Assembly (NCBI GenBank): GCA_031216445.1
Contig: CM062218.1
Location: 13,699,501 to 13,763,500 of the forward strand
Direction of reading: 5' to 3'
Length of the DNA: 64,000 bases
Origin: Lateolabrax maculatus
Taxonomy: Eukaryota; Chordata; Actinopteri; Acropomatiformes; Lateolabracidae
This document shows, piece after piece, positions 12,701 to 25,420 of this stretch. The position numbers and the translations under genes were made by a program. The notes under the pieces are model-generated. The model was not told the DNA's origin, did no database searches, and was given only the letters and a program-made list of their open reading frames with translations. Every line of letters begins with the position of its first letter. Position 1 is the stretch's first letter.

Positions 12701-14722
12701 ATTCATACACATGAATACAATACACTCAGTATTGTGTGTGTTTGTTATGGCCATTTGTAAATTATGGCTTGTGTGTATGTGTCCCTCCTCCCACTCACTG
12801 ATGACCATCTTGAGGCACTGTGGGTTGTCCTGGATGAGGGGCTCAGCCTGCACAGTCTTGGAGAGGAAGGTTTTGGAGACCAAAGGAAAGCGAACGCACC
12901 CCAACACCTCCACCATGTACTGTTGTCTGTTGCACACATCGTACTTCAGCCAGCGCACTGCGGCATCATAGATCTGAACACAAATGCAAAAACAAAACGT
13001 GTGGGAACATACAAAAAATAGTTAGGGACTTATTGTTTTGCTACATGCCCAACTTAGGCACCCAAGTGTCTCCAAAGCAGTTTCTTATGAACATCTAAAA
13101 AATTATAGCACAAAGGAAATGAAGCATATAGTCAAAGAATGTGTGCATGTGTACCTGGGCCTCAGCACGGACAGTGAGTTTGTCCTGGTGCAGTAGATGT
13201 GTGAGCTGTGAAACATCCAGTTGCAGGAACTCGTCCAGTTTGTAGACTTCAGTGAAGTGGAGCTGGAAGAAGTCCTCTGCTGCCGCCTTTAGCTCGGGAC
13301 AGTCCATACAGTCTGACAGGGCGGAAATACCTGCAGGTGGACAGGACAAGGATCAGTCACTCTAATGAATTACATAATCGGCAGGCCTGAACACATGAGT
13401 GAACAAAATACAGTAATATTTAAATAAACAAAAATGCTCTTGATTTTATACACCAGGCTCTTACGTAGCCATAAAATGTACCAGTTCAAGTCACTCAAAT
13501 GTTTGTTTAGTATTTGATGTTGTTTCCTCAATAAATGAAGGATCAAAGGCTCAAAAATTATGGGGTAAAAGCAAATGAATAATACTTAACCGTGATCTCT
13601 GTCCTTACCAAGGCAATTTGTTGCATCAATTTGTCCTTTGAGGAACTCCACACACATTTTCTTCACAGGCTCAATCTGGTACTGGTTGGCTGCATCCAGC
13701 AACGACTGGACGTTACTGCTATTTACCGAGATCCTGCCGCATGAAGAGGTGTTTGTAATGAAATAAAGTGAAAGTAAAAGTTAGAAAACGGATGGTCTAA
13801 TCTTCTAGCGGCTTTTCTCAGCAATTATGTTTAGCATCAGGAAGCCACAGGCTTATATGTAAACTTTTAAGTTGCACCAAGGCTTCAAAATGACCACTTG
13901 CATTCTTCACGATTTATGCTCTAATTTAGCCAAGACTCTTACCGAGCTGTGTAGATAAATTCAATCAACAGCTCAATGATCTCAGGCTCAGCACTTCTGA
14001 GCTCCACCTCATGGGACATCGACTCCATCATCCTGGCTGGAGGTAACGAAAAGGAGAGGTAAGACTTCATGGAAAATAGAAAAATACCAACAATACGTGG
14101 CAGCATGAAACGTTTTTCCTGCAATGTTTGGCATCAACTTTGGGAGCACTGCATAGTTAATAATGTGTAATGGTTTACAAACTAACAATAATCTTGGTAT
14201 ATTGGCCATAGTCAAACATTTTGCTTTCATGTCTGGAGTTAAAATAGTCATTATGTTGAGAAAACTGCAGTATCTTTTTCATTAAATTATCAAGACTGAT
14301 AATCAAGACTCACAAAATATGTGACTTGGATTTTACCTGTAGTCCTAAATTATAGTTGACTTGGTTTCTCTTTGCTTCTTATTCAACTTTCGATACTAAA
14401 AACAAACTTTAAAATAAAGGTGCTTATTTACATGCATTTTTGCAACACGTCTCTAAATGCAAAGAGACGTGTTCTATTAAGCATTGCACTACATTACTAC
14501 TACACCTGTAGCAGCAGAGGAAATTCTCTCACTACTGTGTCCAACTGATCTCGATGTACACAATTTCAAGTGTCTGTCCTGTCCATGATTATGTGTTTCT
14601 GTGTCCACACTTACTGGTGAACATGAGACTGAAGAAGTGGCTGGCAGCGGCCAACACCACTCTGTGGGCAGAATAGTGTTTCCCCTGAACCACCAGGGTC
14701 ACATCACAGAGAGTACCCTGGG

Positions 14723-14770
<48 letters not shown>

Positions 14771-15023
14771 AGAAAGGATCAGGACAGGGAGGGGGACATA
14801 CTTACAGCACAGTTTCAGATATATACACATATGTCCTCTTGTTTTCTTATTTACTCTCTCTCTCTCTCTCTCTCTCTGTCTCACACACACACACCTGCTT
14901 CCTCAGGTTGTTCATGACCCCCATGATGCTGGACAGCTGTCTGTACTCCTCTTTGGTGGCACACTTCCTCTCGCTCTTCTTCTTGGAGCCAGGCGCCTTC
15001 TCTGGAGAGGCCACCCCGGTCAT
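9707..15023 (-). CDS. klhl7: Kelch-like protein 7, CUL3 adaptor
   Basis: BTB-BACK-Kelch substrate adaptor for the CUL3-RBX1 ubiquitin ligase. Twelve coding exons in transcription order: 14895..15023, 14615..14717, 13943..14036, 13609..13733, 13155..13330, 12799..12973, 12195..12337, 11658..11898, 11256..11457, 10633..10730, 10321..10504, 9707..9860; 607 residues (human 586). BTB begins after IMGVMNNLRKQGTLCDV and includes HRVVLAAASHFFSLMF; BACK holds LDCPELKA-like MDCPELKAAAEDFFQLHFTE; the Kelch domain starts at HDYRIALFGGSQPQSCRYF and contains repeats such as NVVYILGGSQLFPIKRMDCY and GHIYVCGGTVGNNVSGRVLN. The end SKVRAFPVTSCLICVVDTCG is near-identical to human KLHL7, then an added acidic/Ser-Thr tail (to SSSS). 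The start at 15023 fits the family length; an in-frame ATG at 15113 would add 30 residues. Human mutations cause retinitis pigmentosa. Introns hold no other genes. Confidence 0.96.
14727..14767. repeat. (AC)n microsatellite, klhl7 intron 1
   Basis: About 20 uninterrupted AC units ending 10 bp before the acceptor of klhl7 exon 2, so on the transcribed strand it is a GT tract next to the polypyrimidine tract. A CT repeat follows at about 14852-14876. Confidence 0.95.
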
Positions 15024-15765
15024 GTCAGCCTGACGGATGGGATCTGTTCGGTATTGTGGAACAACAACACTGCTGCAGCTGCAGCCTCTTTGTTGTAGCT
15101 CAGCAGCTGACACTTTGCTTGCTAGCTCGCGGGTTGTTGTGATTTTATGGATTAAAAAGCCGCCGGTTTGACGGCAGCTCCCCCCTGATGACTCGTAGAG
15201 AGAAACTCATGAAGATGAACTTGCTGTCAGGCGTTGAAATGGTGATAAAACGGGTTACCGATGTGTGTTTTGTGAGGTGAAACTCAGTTTAGGTCTGGTT
15301 GTGAGTTTGCTCTTCTTCTACGGTTTCTAATCTGGTTGCAAAAAACTGGCGTCCGCCCTCTACCGACAGACACGGCGAATTACACATTAACCCTTAGGAC
15401 TGCGGAACTAATTTATCATTTAACACAGTTTGTAAAGCCAGGGAAAACGTCCTGGTGCTCAGAACAAAAACACTTTAGTGGTTTGTTCCATTAGAATAGC
15501 AGATTTCAGAATCAATTATTTAAATAGCAGTGGAATTGATACAGCCAATGGCAACGGCAGAGGGTCTCACCTGTAGGTGCACCTGTCTGTCTGGTTCATA
15601 TCTGCGCCGTGTCACATGCAGTAATCCAGAAAACGTAACCAGGAAGAAAAGTTTTTTTTTTCAGGAGTCACATGACGTTGACGTCATGTGGTATGCGGAC
15701 TACAGATGCATTGTCAGAAATTATTGACCTGAAAACAAATTGAAAGACACCCGAGCTGCAGAAAA
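15024..15765. promoter_or_regulatory. Head-to-head promoter region, klhl7 / coiled-coil gene
   Basis: Intergenic region of 742 bp between two start codons facing away from each other. At 15669..15690 two 10-bp arms, CACATGACGT and ACGTCATGTG, flank a TG spacer and form a perfect inverted repeat about 75 bp before the ATG at 15766. Each arm joins a CATGTG E-box (M-box like, TCATGTG) to a TGACGT CRE half-site. A further TCACATG lies near 15611-15617. No TATA box was seen. Confidence 0.5.
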
Positions 15766-17254
15766 ATGCTCCGTTGTCTCTGCTGCTGCGGCTCCTCAAG
15801 TGAAAACTCCGACAACGAGGTACCTGTTTGCGCTATTGAGTTTTAAGTAGATGATAATGAGATTTTAAAGTGGTTTCATGGGGAGCTCAGACGAGAAACT
15901 TGATCATTACTGGATTAACCCGTTACTACTCGCCTAATTGAAAGCGAAAACCGTGAGGACTACACCCATTATACAGCTTTAAAGCATTTGAATTATTGTC
16001 ACAAAAAAAGTCCATGTCACATTATTTTCGTGGTGTCTCAGAAGACAGAAAACAATTCAAGAATTGTATTGTTCTGTCACATAAAAAGTGCAGTGATAGA
16101 ACAGAACCTTGAAGTATAGTAAGGTCTCCATAAAGGCAGTATGAACCACATGAGACACCAAAAATACACTGAGAACTTGGTGCACTGAGTTTATGACAAA
16201 GTAATTACATGGGTCCAGGTGAACACATGTCTTATCATTGTTTTATGTCTCTTTCTGAAAAGAGTCAAAAAAAAAAAAAAGATTCCATGTAAAGATAACA
16301 ACTCTATGCTATTTCAGAGGCAGCCTCTCCTGCACCCAGCACCATCTAACCTGAATGGATCTGGATCAGCCAGGCATACCGTGCGGGCAGCCACTGGTAC
16401 ACGTCACTTTTTTCTCAAACCTGTACACTTCCAATACATACAATTATGGATGAATTTGAACCACATGCATTTTTGTGTGTGTGTGTGTGTGTGTGTCTGT
16501 GCCTGTTTTCCCCCCCAGCTGCACAGAGCGTGAAGCGGGTTGGCAGGCTGGTGATGAGGCGAGTGTGTGTGCCAGAGTTGGATCAGAGGTTTTCTGAGAT
16601 GGCCGAGACCTTCAACGAACAGCAGGAGCGCTATGAGGCCATGGTCCGGCATATCCGAAACCTGCGACAGAGCTACGGCTGTCACCACAATGATTCCCTG
16701 GCTTTAGCCGAATGTCTGGGGAACATCAGAGAGGAGCATGGTAAGTGACACTCAGAGATCCCTGACAGTACAGGGAATGTGGTGGCAGGTTTCCTTGCCT
16801 CAATTTTCTGCTTTCTTTGTTTCTATGTTTCGACCTCTATCTCTTTCCACTTCCAGCGGCCAAGTACAGGGTCTCCCTTAAGATTAAGGGCTATGACTTC
16901 TCTCTCAATGTGGTTCCTGTGGGGTCAAAGGGCGAAGGTGAGGAGGAACCACTGCCTCCACATCTGCAATTGGCTCAGGATGAAATGAAGGGCACTTCTG
17001 ACACTGCCAAGGCCACCATCTCAAAGAGCACCCCGCTTAAAGAGTTAACTGGTTGGCTGCTCCGTGGCAAGGATCAAATGGCTGAGCAGGTGAAGGGGGC
17101 TGCAGCAACTTACCAGGAGCAAGGAAGACTCATTGAGAACCTGGAGGAGAACATGAAGGAAGTGAGGAGGGCGAGGGAGTTGTCTCTGGAACACACACAA
17201 GAGGCCAGGAAAGTCCAAACTGAGGCTGCACAGATAGCAGGGGCTTGTCTGTAG
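15766..17254 (+). CDS. Unrecognised coiled-coil protein, possibly membrane-tethered
   Basis: Four exons: 15766..15819, 16318..16396, 16519..16740, 16857..17254; 250 residues, all joins in phase with good splice sites. I do not recognise the family. The N-terminus MLRCLCCCGSSSENSDNE has four Cys in eight residues, as in palmitoylated proteins. Across the first join it reads ERQPLLHP, which fits the acidic dileucine sorting signal [DE]xxxL[LI]. A predicted helix or coiled coil spans about residues 45-98 (PELDQRFSEMAETFNEQQER) and another about 195-245 (LIENLEENMKEVRRARELSL). Between them is a compact-looking segment, KYRVSLKIKGYDFSLNVVPV. No transmembrane span or signal peptide. The cysteines, sorting signal and E-box promoter suggest an endolysosomal or vesicle adaptor, but that is inference. 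A poly(A) signal AATAAA lies at 17684..17689. Confidence 0.75.
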
Positions 17255-18825
17255 TTCATGCACATTTTAAATATTCCCATCAATTACAATACAAGTATAG
17301 ATAATTAAAATATGTATAAACACTATACACACTCTTTTACAATTATGGGTAGAGGAAACATGAGATGGAACACACTTTTGCGTTCTAGCTCTTTTTCTTG
17401 GTAAACTTGCCCATTGCAACCTAGTAACAGTCAGTCTTTGAACATGCACAGGGCTGCCAAATATTAATATCAGTAATCTGCATTAATCTTCTAGCATTAA
17501 CAACAACATCAGGACTGTACAAAATGTTACAACACAGATAATCAGATGCACACAGAATGTCATGCATGTATTTAAATGTACCAAGTACTTTGCAAGCCAT
17601 TGCAGCCTCTTGTATCATGTTTTCTACAAGAACATTAAGACTTGCAGTAATATCTGCCTTTTAAAAAATTTTAATAACATTTTAATAAACATAGCATATA
17701 TAGAGATTCTCTCTAACACTTACATATATATTCTGTGTAAAGACATACAGTGTTTTCCTGGATGGGTGTAATTTTATCAACTAACGTTAGGGGGCAGTGC
17801 AGATTTACTTTATTCTAACAGTTGCTCTTCAATACAAATTCTTCAGATTTAGTCTGTTTCTCAGAAATTGCTCTACATGGATAAAGATTCCCCAAGTCCT
17901 AAAATCAGGTATTAACATAATAAATGTATTACTATTTTTTTTTAGAATTTTGTACCTTATACAACAGACATAACTGAGACACTTTTTGCCACAGGGAAAG
18001 AACTGCACTGGATCAAACGGGGGACAGGGCACAGTCTAATATAGTAGCAATGGTAGGTTTGTTGTGATTGTGCCTGTAGTGTTTTGTTATTGTAACATTC
18101 AGAGAGAGCAGATTTGCTGCTTATCCACAGAAGCCCATGCATTTATTAACTGATTAAAAACTGAAGCTTTCCATCTGCTATTAATGTGAAAGCAAACAAA
18201 CACGTGGTCATATGCCATCTTGATAATTAATTTTGGAAAATCCATTGTTCCAGAGGTCATTGTCAAGTGGTCATGCATTATTTATCCGAGGAAGACAGTT
18301 TTAGAGTACTGCTTTTGCCTTAAGCTTTACAGATGAATTTGGCATGAAGTGTATAGGATGTGGTGGGTAAAACCTGAAAATTAATCTGTAAATCAAAGAA
18401 AGTTTGGGAAATACAACAAGTACATTTATAAAATTTTATAGAATAATAAGTGTATTTCTTTATATGTATATATGTGCAGGCAACCTTTATTAATTATGTA
18501 CTTCATGACTTTGCTTAGATCCCATGTTTGTGTGAGAGAATGATAAAAAAAATTCTAACTTTTTATGTTCATAATTAAAATGTGAATGTATTGTATAATC
18601 ATAGGAATCAAAGGCAATAACTGACTAAACATAATTGAACTGCAGTTTATATGCTGTAATATATTAAATTATTACAATTTAATCATATTTCAACTGTCAA
18701 TTAATTACTTATCTGTGATTGATTAAAAGCATCTCTGGTAGATCATTCTGCTGTCAAAGAGCAGTGACTGACAGCCACAACCTACCATGATCGTGGAAAT
18801 TATTAACGTCCAGCCGGGCGTGTGA
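17255..18825. other. 3' UTR of the coiled-coil gene and AT-rich spacer
   Basis: Probable 3' UTR to about 17710, ending with AATAAA at 17684..17689. The rest is AT-rich with no coding signal that I can support. Confidence 0.5.
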
Positions 18826-18905
18826 TTTGATTGGCTGTCACACTTGGGGGGCGCGGCGGTTGGATTATATACCGCTCACTGATTGGCTCGGACGCCTGTC
18901 ACTCC
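18826..18905 (+). promoter_or_regulatory. hyccin core promoter
   Basis: Two inverted CCAAT boxes (ATTGG at 18830..18834 and 18882..18886) flank a G/C-rich stretch and a TATA-like TTATATA at 18865..18871. This lies immediately before the inferred first exon of hyccin. Confidence 0.5.
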
Positions 18906-19085
18906 GCGGGGACCGAGTCTCTCCTCGTCTAAGGTAGTCTGAGTGGAGAAAGTAATGAAGATGGAAGGAGCTGATGTTGATGAATTATTGAGGAGATTTA
19001 TGGAGTAGCGAAGTGATACCCGTTTCCTCGTCTTGTCGGAACGATAGAGGACAGCGACACCAGCGAGTCGACAGATAGCATGCCA
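18905..19085 (+). other. hyccin 5' UTR exon (inferred)
   Basis: Ends at a strong donor (CCA, then GTAAGT at 19086). It contains an upstream ORF at 18955..19008 (17 residues, starting ATGAAGATGG) and a second upstream ATG at 19080. After splicing to 26416, that second ATG runs 28 codons and overlaps the main start codon in another frame. The TSS is not defined by the sequence. Confidence 0.45.
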
Positions 19086-19509
19086 GTAAGTAAACTGTAA
19101 CTTCCCCAGTTTACTGGGTGTCGCGCCTTAGCCACGGAGGCTAACTAGCAAGCTAATCTGTAGGCAGCCGTAGTGACAGCTCGAAGTCATTCAGCGAGCC
19201 GAGAGAGACAGAGAGAGAGAGACACTCCGGGGCATTCATTTACAGCCTCGAGCTGGTTTATCAAACACACTGAATTATGTGTCCGAGAAAGCTTTTGTTT
19301 GCCATTGAGCTGCCGGTGCGTTGAGACAGAAATGAACGCTTGTTTTAAACGCGAGCTGTGTTACCAGGTGCCACTGTGGCCAACCAGCCGGTCAGCGGTG
19401 CCCAGGGGACAGGTATAACTGTTAGTTACTAATTATGTAAGATAGAAAACATGAGTCACTTTTATCATAGAGACAGACTTTGTTCCTGATTTCATGCTGT
19501 TCAGTTACA

Positions 19510-19536
19510 CCTGTGTGTGTGTGTGTGTGAGTGTGT

Positions 19537-19573
<37 letters not shown>
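19510..19573. repeat. Interrupted (TG)n microsatellite
   Basis: TG units interrupted twice by GAGTG, in hyccin intron 1. Confidence 0.95.
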
Positions 19574-19574
<1 letters not shown>

Positions 19575-19905
19575 ACCAGTTTGGCAGGGGGACGCTGCAC
19601 ACTGGTATGTTAGATAATACCTTGTTAGAATTGTTCTAATAGCTGCCATGTGATGCAGTTTTCCTCCTTGCTGCTCAGCCGGTCCAGGGGTTTCCTGGAT
19701 GACTAGTGTGAAGCTTTGCCGCAGAGCCCCATGGCAGTTGTTGTGTGAAATGAGCTCCTTGACTACTGTATAGACTGTCAAAAGTTGGAAAATTGTTGTT
19801 TCGCATTCTGTGTCCTTCACAAAGGCTGTGCTTCTGGTGCTGTGCCAGATCTTGTTTGAATAAGATACTGTTTGCAGCTTAATTCATAGGTTGCCCTTTG
19901 CTTCC

Positions 19906-19951
<46 letters not shown>

Positions 19952-22026
19952 CTCTGTCATTAGGGAGAGGCTTGTCCTTTAGCAGAAGACCTGTTTGTTG
20001 GGTGGGTCATTGTGCGCTGTTAAAGTGGTGTCATTAGGGTGTGGATGTGGGTGTGTGCATGTGTTAAAAGTATGCGCAGGCTTGTTAATGTGTGGCTGCT
20101 AGTGGCTTTGGCCTCTTAATGCTTTTTGACAGTGAAGCCCGGAAGGTCATGGAAAAAAGAATATCGCGTGGGCTCTGCTGTCATCCAGCATCACAGCCAG
20201 AGTCACCCATGCCTGCGGTTTCATGAAATATCACGACAATTTGAGCAGTGACAACAGTTACAATCCCTTCCCCTTTCATTTAGTTCTGCACCAAAATCTG
20301 CACACACAATCACAATATAGGTTAAATATAGATGTTGATTTTCCCCAGCAAAAGTATATTTTTGTAGGCAAAGATGCCAGTAGATGTAGCATTCTTTCAG
20401 CTCCATGAAAAATGTAGAAAATCAGGCTAATTATATGCACCAAAAGTGGTATTTGAATGTGAAATTCTAAGGCTGAACATTAATAGGTTGAGGGAATTGC
20501 ACAGTTAGATAGTTGTCTAACTGTGACAAGAAAAGCTGAGACAAATGGAGAGAAAAAGGGGAGTTAAAACTGAGCTTTAAAATTGAAAAATCATTGATGT
20601 TAATCACTGGTCTCCTCAGGCTCACCCGCTGCAGGAAGTCAGGGAATTGGAGGGGCGAGAGGAAGGACGATGCATCACTGGCTTAGAGGCAATGAAGGAA
20701 AGAGCGTAGGCTGCTATAAGAGGATTCCTCCCTGTCAGATCTCTCTATCTGTCTCCCTCAGCAGCAGAAACCACACACACAAACCACAGACTCAGTTGTC
20801 ATGTCTATGTAGCTACAGGCAGTTATCTGCTATAAATGTGTGTGTGCGCATCGGAAAGAAAACAGAAGCAAAAAAGCAGAAACACCCTCCACCGAGCTTT
20901 AAGCAACCTGCTATTGAAGAAGGCAAGGTGGGAGGTGATGATGCAACAGGGTTAACCACAGTGCAAGATAATCCAAATAAAGAAGACAGCAACAGACAGC
21001 ATGAAAGATATGTGATATAAACCAAAGAGCGATATCAAAACAAAAAGCTGACTACCTTGAAATGGACAAATGGTGTAAACAGCTTTTAGCAGGACGAGTG
21101 AACGGGAGGTCGGGTCAAGCTGTGAGTCCTGGGCATGTTAGAGCCTCTGCCCTTTATGATCACAGTTACATAACCCTGGCTTCACGTTTACTTGGACACC
21201 CCGCAGCTCCTCAAAATAGTTCCTTAACTGCTTCTGCTTTACTTTAAGTTGAAACAAGCTTGGAGTCACTCGTCCAGCTTGTTGACATCTGACCTAGTCT
21301 GGAGATTTTGGGTGGAGTCGTATTGCTACAGTTCCTGATTCTGACATTGGTTAGTGCAGTTAAACAGTTTAGTAGTTGTTTGTGTGTGTTTGTTCGAGAG
21401 ATGAGTCAGCTGAGGACACTTTAGCTAGTTTAGTTTCATTTCAGCTTATTTATTCTATTTTACAACTCTTCACCTCCCTGTAGTTTTAATTCGTTGAGGG
21501 CTTAGTAATGTGGGTGTCATTATCATTATCAGCCTAACCATTAGTTTGAGGCTTGCACCCTGTACCACAGGAAAAGGCAGCTGGGGCAGCTGTGGCGCTC
21601 TCAAAAACACCCATTTTGTCTTTCTTTCTGCTTCCTCTCTTCCCTCCATTCAAGCCTTCAATTTTATTGGCCAACTCACTTCCTGGAAAAAAAAGTTTCC
21701 AAAGCATATGTGTAATAGGAAATGAGCTAATCAGCCGGGAGGTATGTGTATGTCTGTGGGTGTCCACCTAATTCATTCTCACTTGGATTTTAATTCTCTC
21801 TCCTCAAGCTTTCTCAGACAGGTATGTTCTCACTACTACTGAGCAGCAGGTGACCCGCTGTATTTTGATAGTGCTGATTGCATGTGGTGTTTATGTGAAT
21901 CAGTGGGAAGAAGTATGTGTATGGTGTGTTTGCCTCCGGTGCATTGCAGTAACGCTTGTCATGACCCGCAGGCACACTCAAACTCAAAGGAGACCTGTTT
22001 GTGTTTGAAGTCCTTGGAAGGAGGAG

Positions 22027-22028
<2 letters not shown>

Positions 22029-22085
<57 letters not shown>
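22029..22085. repeat. (GT)n microsatellite
   Basis: About 28 GT units with a single TT interruption, in hyccin intron 1. Confidence 0.95.
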
Positions 22086-22086
<1 letters not shown>

Positions 22087-23126
22087 CCGAGAGTCGTGGG
22101 TGTAAACTAAGAAGGAACGAGCTGTCAACTTTAGCTAACTCACAGGAACAGGTTTTGTCAAACCAGACATTGAATAAACACGCTTGCACACACACACTTG
22201 TGCAATGTATGACACATTCTCTGTCACTCCTTGGCAAGCAGTTTGCTCCATCAGAGCTTTGCAATGGTGAAAAACTCAGTAAGCCGCAGCTGGACTAATA
22301 AACCGATTGATTAGATTAATTTCCTTGAGCCTATTTAGATCACAGTGAGCAGTGTGAGTATCTTTGCTTTGTTCATGTGTTTCTCAGAGCCTGGACAGTT
22401 GCGGTGGCAAGCCCAGATTGAAACCCTAATGAACTCTCCTCTTTTATCGACCCTGCTGTCACACACCTCTTGAGTTAACCACCCCTTGGGTTGTCATCAT
22501 CTTTTTTTATCCTTCATCTCTCTATACATCCGTTTATCTCCCTCCGTCTATTCCTTCAGCCATTGATCTCTGCTTTGTTCGTCCCCCTGCACTGTCCCTC
22601 TCCTGCATTCATCACGTGTTTACTTGTTCAGCATTGGTTTGTTACTTGTGCTTGTCAAGCCTGCTCAGCCACTTATCCTTAACACTGGTTTATTCATGTG
22701 CGTTTGTGTTTGTTTTGTATGTGTTTTTATTGCTCAGTGTGGTTGAGCTGCACAGAAGAAGCCACCCAGCTGCTGCATCATTTGTAGTGTGTGTGTGTGT
22801 GTGTGCGCACGCGCTCTCTCTCTCTGGCTTATATTGATTTCCGTCATGATTTGTAAGTCCATAATGACATAGAGATGGCTAACAGTTAGTCAGACTAAGA
22901 CGGAAGACAAACGTCTGGCTAATCACATAATTATGCTCTATAGCGCACTCCCAGGCTAATAGTTTTCTATTTTCTTCCGCCAGTTGCTCTGCCTCTGCAG
23001 TATGTCAATAGAGCCTAGAAATCTTTGAAACAGGGCATTATGTGCTGTTTGAACGCAGTTGAAGATTGAATCATCACCATTTTTGTGGGTGAGTAGCCCC
23101 AATTATGGAGTTTTAGTCTGTTTAAC

Positions 23127-23490
23127 TTAACTAAAATTATTTCAGTATTACAGCTGGAAGAATTCGCTGGTTAAACAATTAGTGGATAGATGGGAAATAA
23201 ATCAGCAACTGTTTTGGCAAATAATTTATCGTTTAATTTATCAAGCACAACCATTCTCTGGTTCCAGCTTCCCCGGTGTGATATTTTTTTGTGCTTTTCG
23301 TGGTGTTTATTATTGTTAAATTAATATCTTTGGGTTTTGGACTGTTGTTTGGATAAAACAAGGCATCTGAAGAGGTCAATTTTGGCTGCAGGAACCTAAA
23401 AAGTTTGAGTATTTTCAGACATTTTATAGAAAAATCAATTAATCGCACTTATGTGTTCAAATCGTCAGATTAATATTTATAAAAATGATT
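23127..23490 (-). repeat. Dispersed repeat, family A copy 2
   Basis: Opposite orientation to copy 1. Shared blocks include ATATCTTTGGGTTTTGGACT, GTTTGGATAAAACAAGGCAT and CATTTTATAGAAAAATCAAT. Confidence 0.65.
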
Positions 23491-23679
23491 GTTAGTGCCA
23501 GTCTTACACAATATACCACATTATCTTGCTAGCTGTTGGAACAAGAAAAATCTTGATACTTAATTAAAACATATTAAAATGGTTAAAGTAACTTCGTAAA
23601 TACCTTTGCATTATACAATGCATGGGTGTCAGGTTTGTTTGTTGTTGTTGCTACTGGTACTAAAAATTGATTAATCAAT

Positions 23680-23912
23680 TAGTTGGATGCACAAATAAAT
23701 GTGCAACACTTATGACAATCAATTAATTGTCTGGGTTATCTTAACAACTGAATATCTTTGGGATTTGGGCTGTTGGTCGGACAAAACAAGCATTAAATAA
23801 AATCACCCTGGACTTTGGAAAATGATGGGCATTTTTCACTTTCAGACACTTAATAAACCAAATAAAATAATCAGCAGAGTGAAAATAATCGTTAGTTGCT
23901 GTCCTAGTTGCT
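23680..23912 (-). repeat. Dispersed repeat, family A copy 3
   Basis: Same orientation as copy 2 and about 200 bp after it. Shared blocks are GGGCTGTTGGTCGGACAAAA, GATGGGCATTTTTCAC and AAAATAATCGTTAGTTGCTG. Confidence 0.65.
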
Positions 23913-25195
23913 ACCTTTGGCTGACACTTTCTAAAAACTTTTAATATTTTGACTTTTACTTTATATTTGAGTGTCCACCCTCTGCTGCTGCTTTCATGTC
24001 ACTGCAGTTACTTCTTAACTTGCTGCTGAGATAGAAGGAATGTGTCTCAAAGGCAGGCAACTTCAGATTTTAGTCTTCAAATATATTTTTCTGGATACAG
24101 ATGATACAGATGACATGCCCCAGATGCCAGCGTTGATACAGAGTCGACTGGGTAAAAGCGACTTTGTAGGAGGAGAACCCATCCTCTTACAAGACTGAGT
24201 CATCCAAACACTAATCACAGCCTTTTATTTTGTCATTCAGTGAGCCTGCCATTGAAACGCACATACTGGCTTTAGTTCGCTGTCCTCCTTGTAGTCTTCA
24301 CCAGCATGAAAGAACAGAACAACAGACCGCCACAAAAGACTAATTTCTCTAAATGGAGGCTATTCTGCTTTATAATCCTTCCACATTTCATGAGTCACTG
24401 GCTCCCCTCCCCCCATGTCGTTCTTGTCATTGGTACAGTCCATAAATAGACACCTGGCTGCCATGGAGGGACCAAGCACCAGAATAATACAGAAAAAAAA
24501 CATTTGGATGTGTGAAAGACAGATTAGGGAGCTGGGAAGACATGGAGAGAGAGCAATGATGTTGTGTGGGAGGATGAGCGGAGGGACAGAGGGAGCAAAG
24601 CTGGGACAGGGAAAGGAAGAGTTGAAGATCAACCATAAACATATTTTTCTATTCTTTCTTTAACACACACATGCATTACGCATATGTAAACAGATAAAGG
24701 ATTAATTTGCGGATATCTCAATTTTTATTTATTTTCCTAAATTTTGTTTTTCTTTTTGGTGTGTGTGTGTGTGTGTGTGTCAACCACTAAGTGAAGTGTT
24801 GGAAGTGGAAGAATTTTAAATTATGAAATCATGCCACCTTCTGCTCAAATTTCAGCAACTTTCTGCATGACAAGTGCGCACATAGAAGGACTTCTTCCTC
24901 CCTCTTTCTTTTTCTCAGCCTCTGTTACCAGACTTACCAAACATGGACTTTGTTTTTGCATTCTGCCAATTTAGCCTTGTGCTCGCAGTTTCAGAGCACA
25001 GACACGACAGAGCACAGACATGACATACCCCGCAGTGTAAGCAGACTGCTAGTGGAAAACAAATAATCCATCGGAGGTGCTTAGAGATGCTGTCCTCCTC
25101 CACAGCTGAAAGCATGTGTCTCTGGTCAGCCATTGTCTTACAGTGACAATCACAGTGCTGAGTTGGTTAAGGTGACCCCAGTACATTAAAAGACG

Positions 25196-25420
25196 AGGAC
25201 TGCAGCTACTGATATTTTGATTATCTCTCTCTCTCTTTTTGTTTCAGTTCCTTGATTCACTGGTTGGTCTTTGAAATATCATAGTGAATAATAGCCATCA
25301 CAATTCCCCAGAGGGAAACTAAGGTATTCTGTTTACAATGATATGAAAAAAGAGAAAAAGCAGAAAACCGTTACATTTGAGAAGCTGGAACCAGTAAATA
25401 TTTTTCAACCACGCTACTTT
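25196..25420 (+). repeat. Dispersed repeat, family A copy 4 (degenerate)
   Basis: Begins GACTGCAGCTACTGATATTT and ends near GAGAAGCTGGAACCAGTAAA; the middle part has diverged. Confidence 0.5.

Noticed and set aside
15023..15113. klhl7 start at 15113 instead of 15023
   Set aside because: In frame, but the extra 30 residues are not expected in the family and the 15023 start gives the usual N-terminal length; kept only as an alternative.
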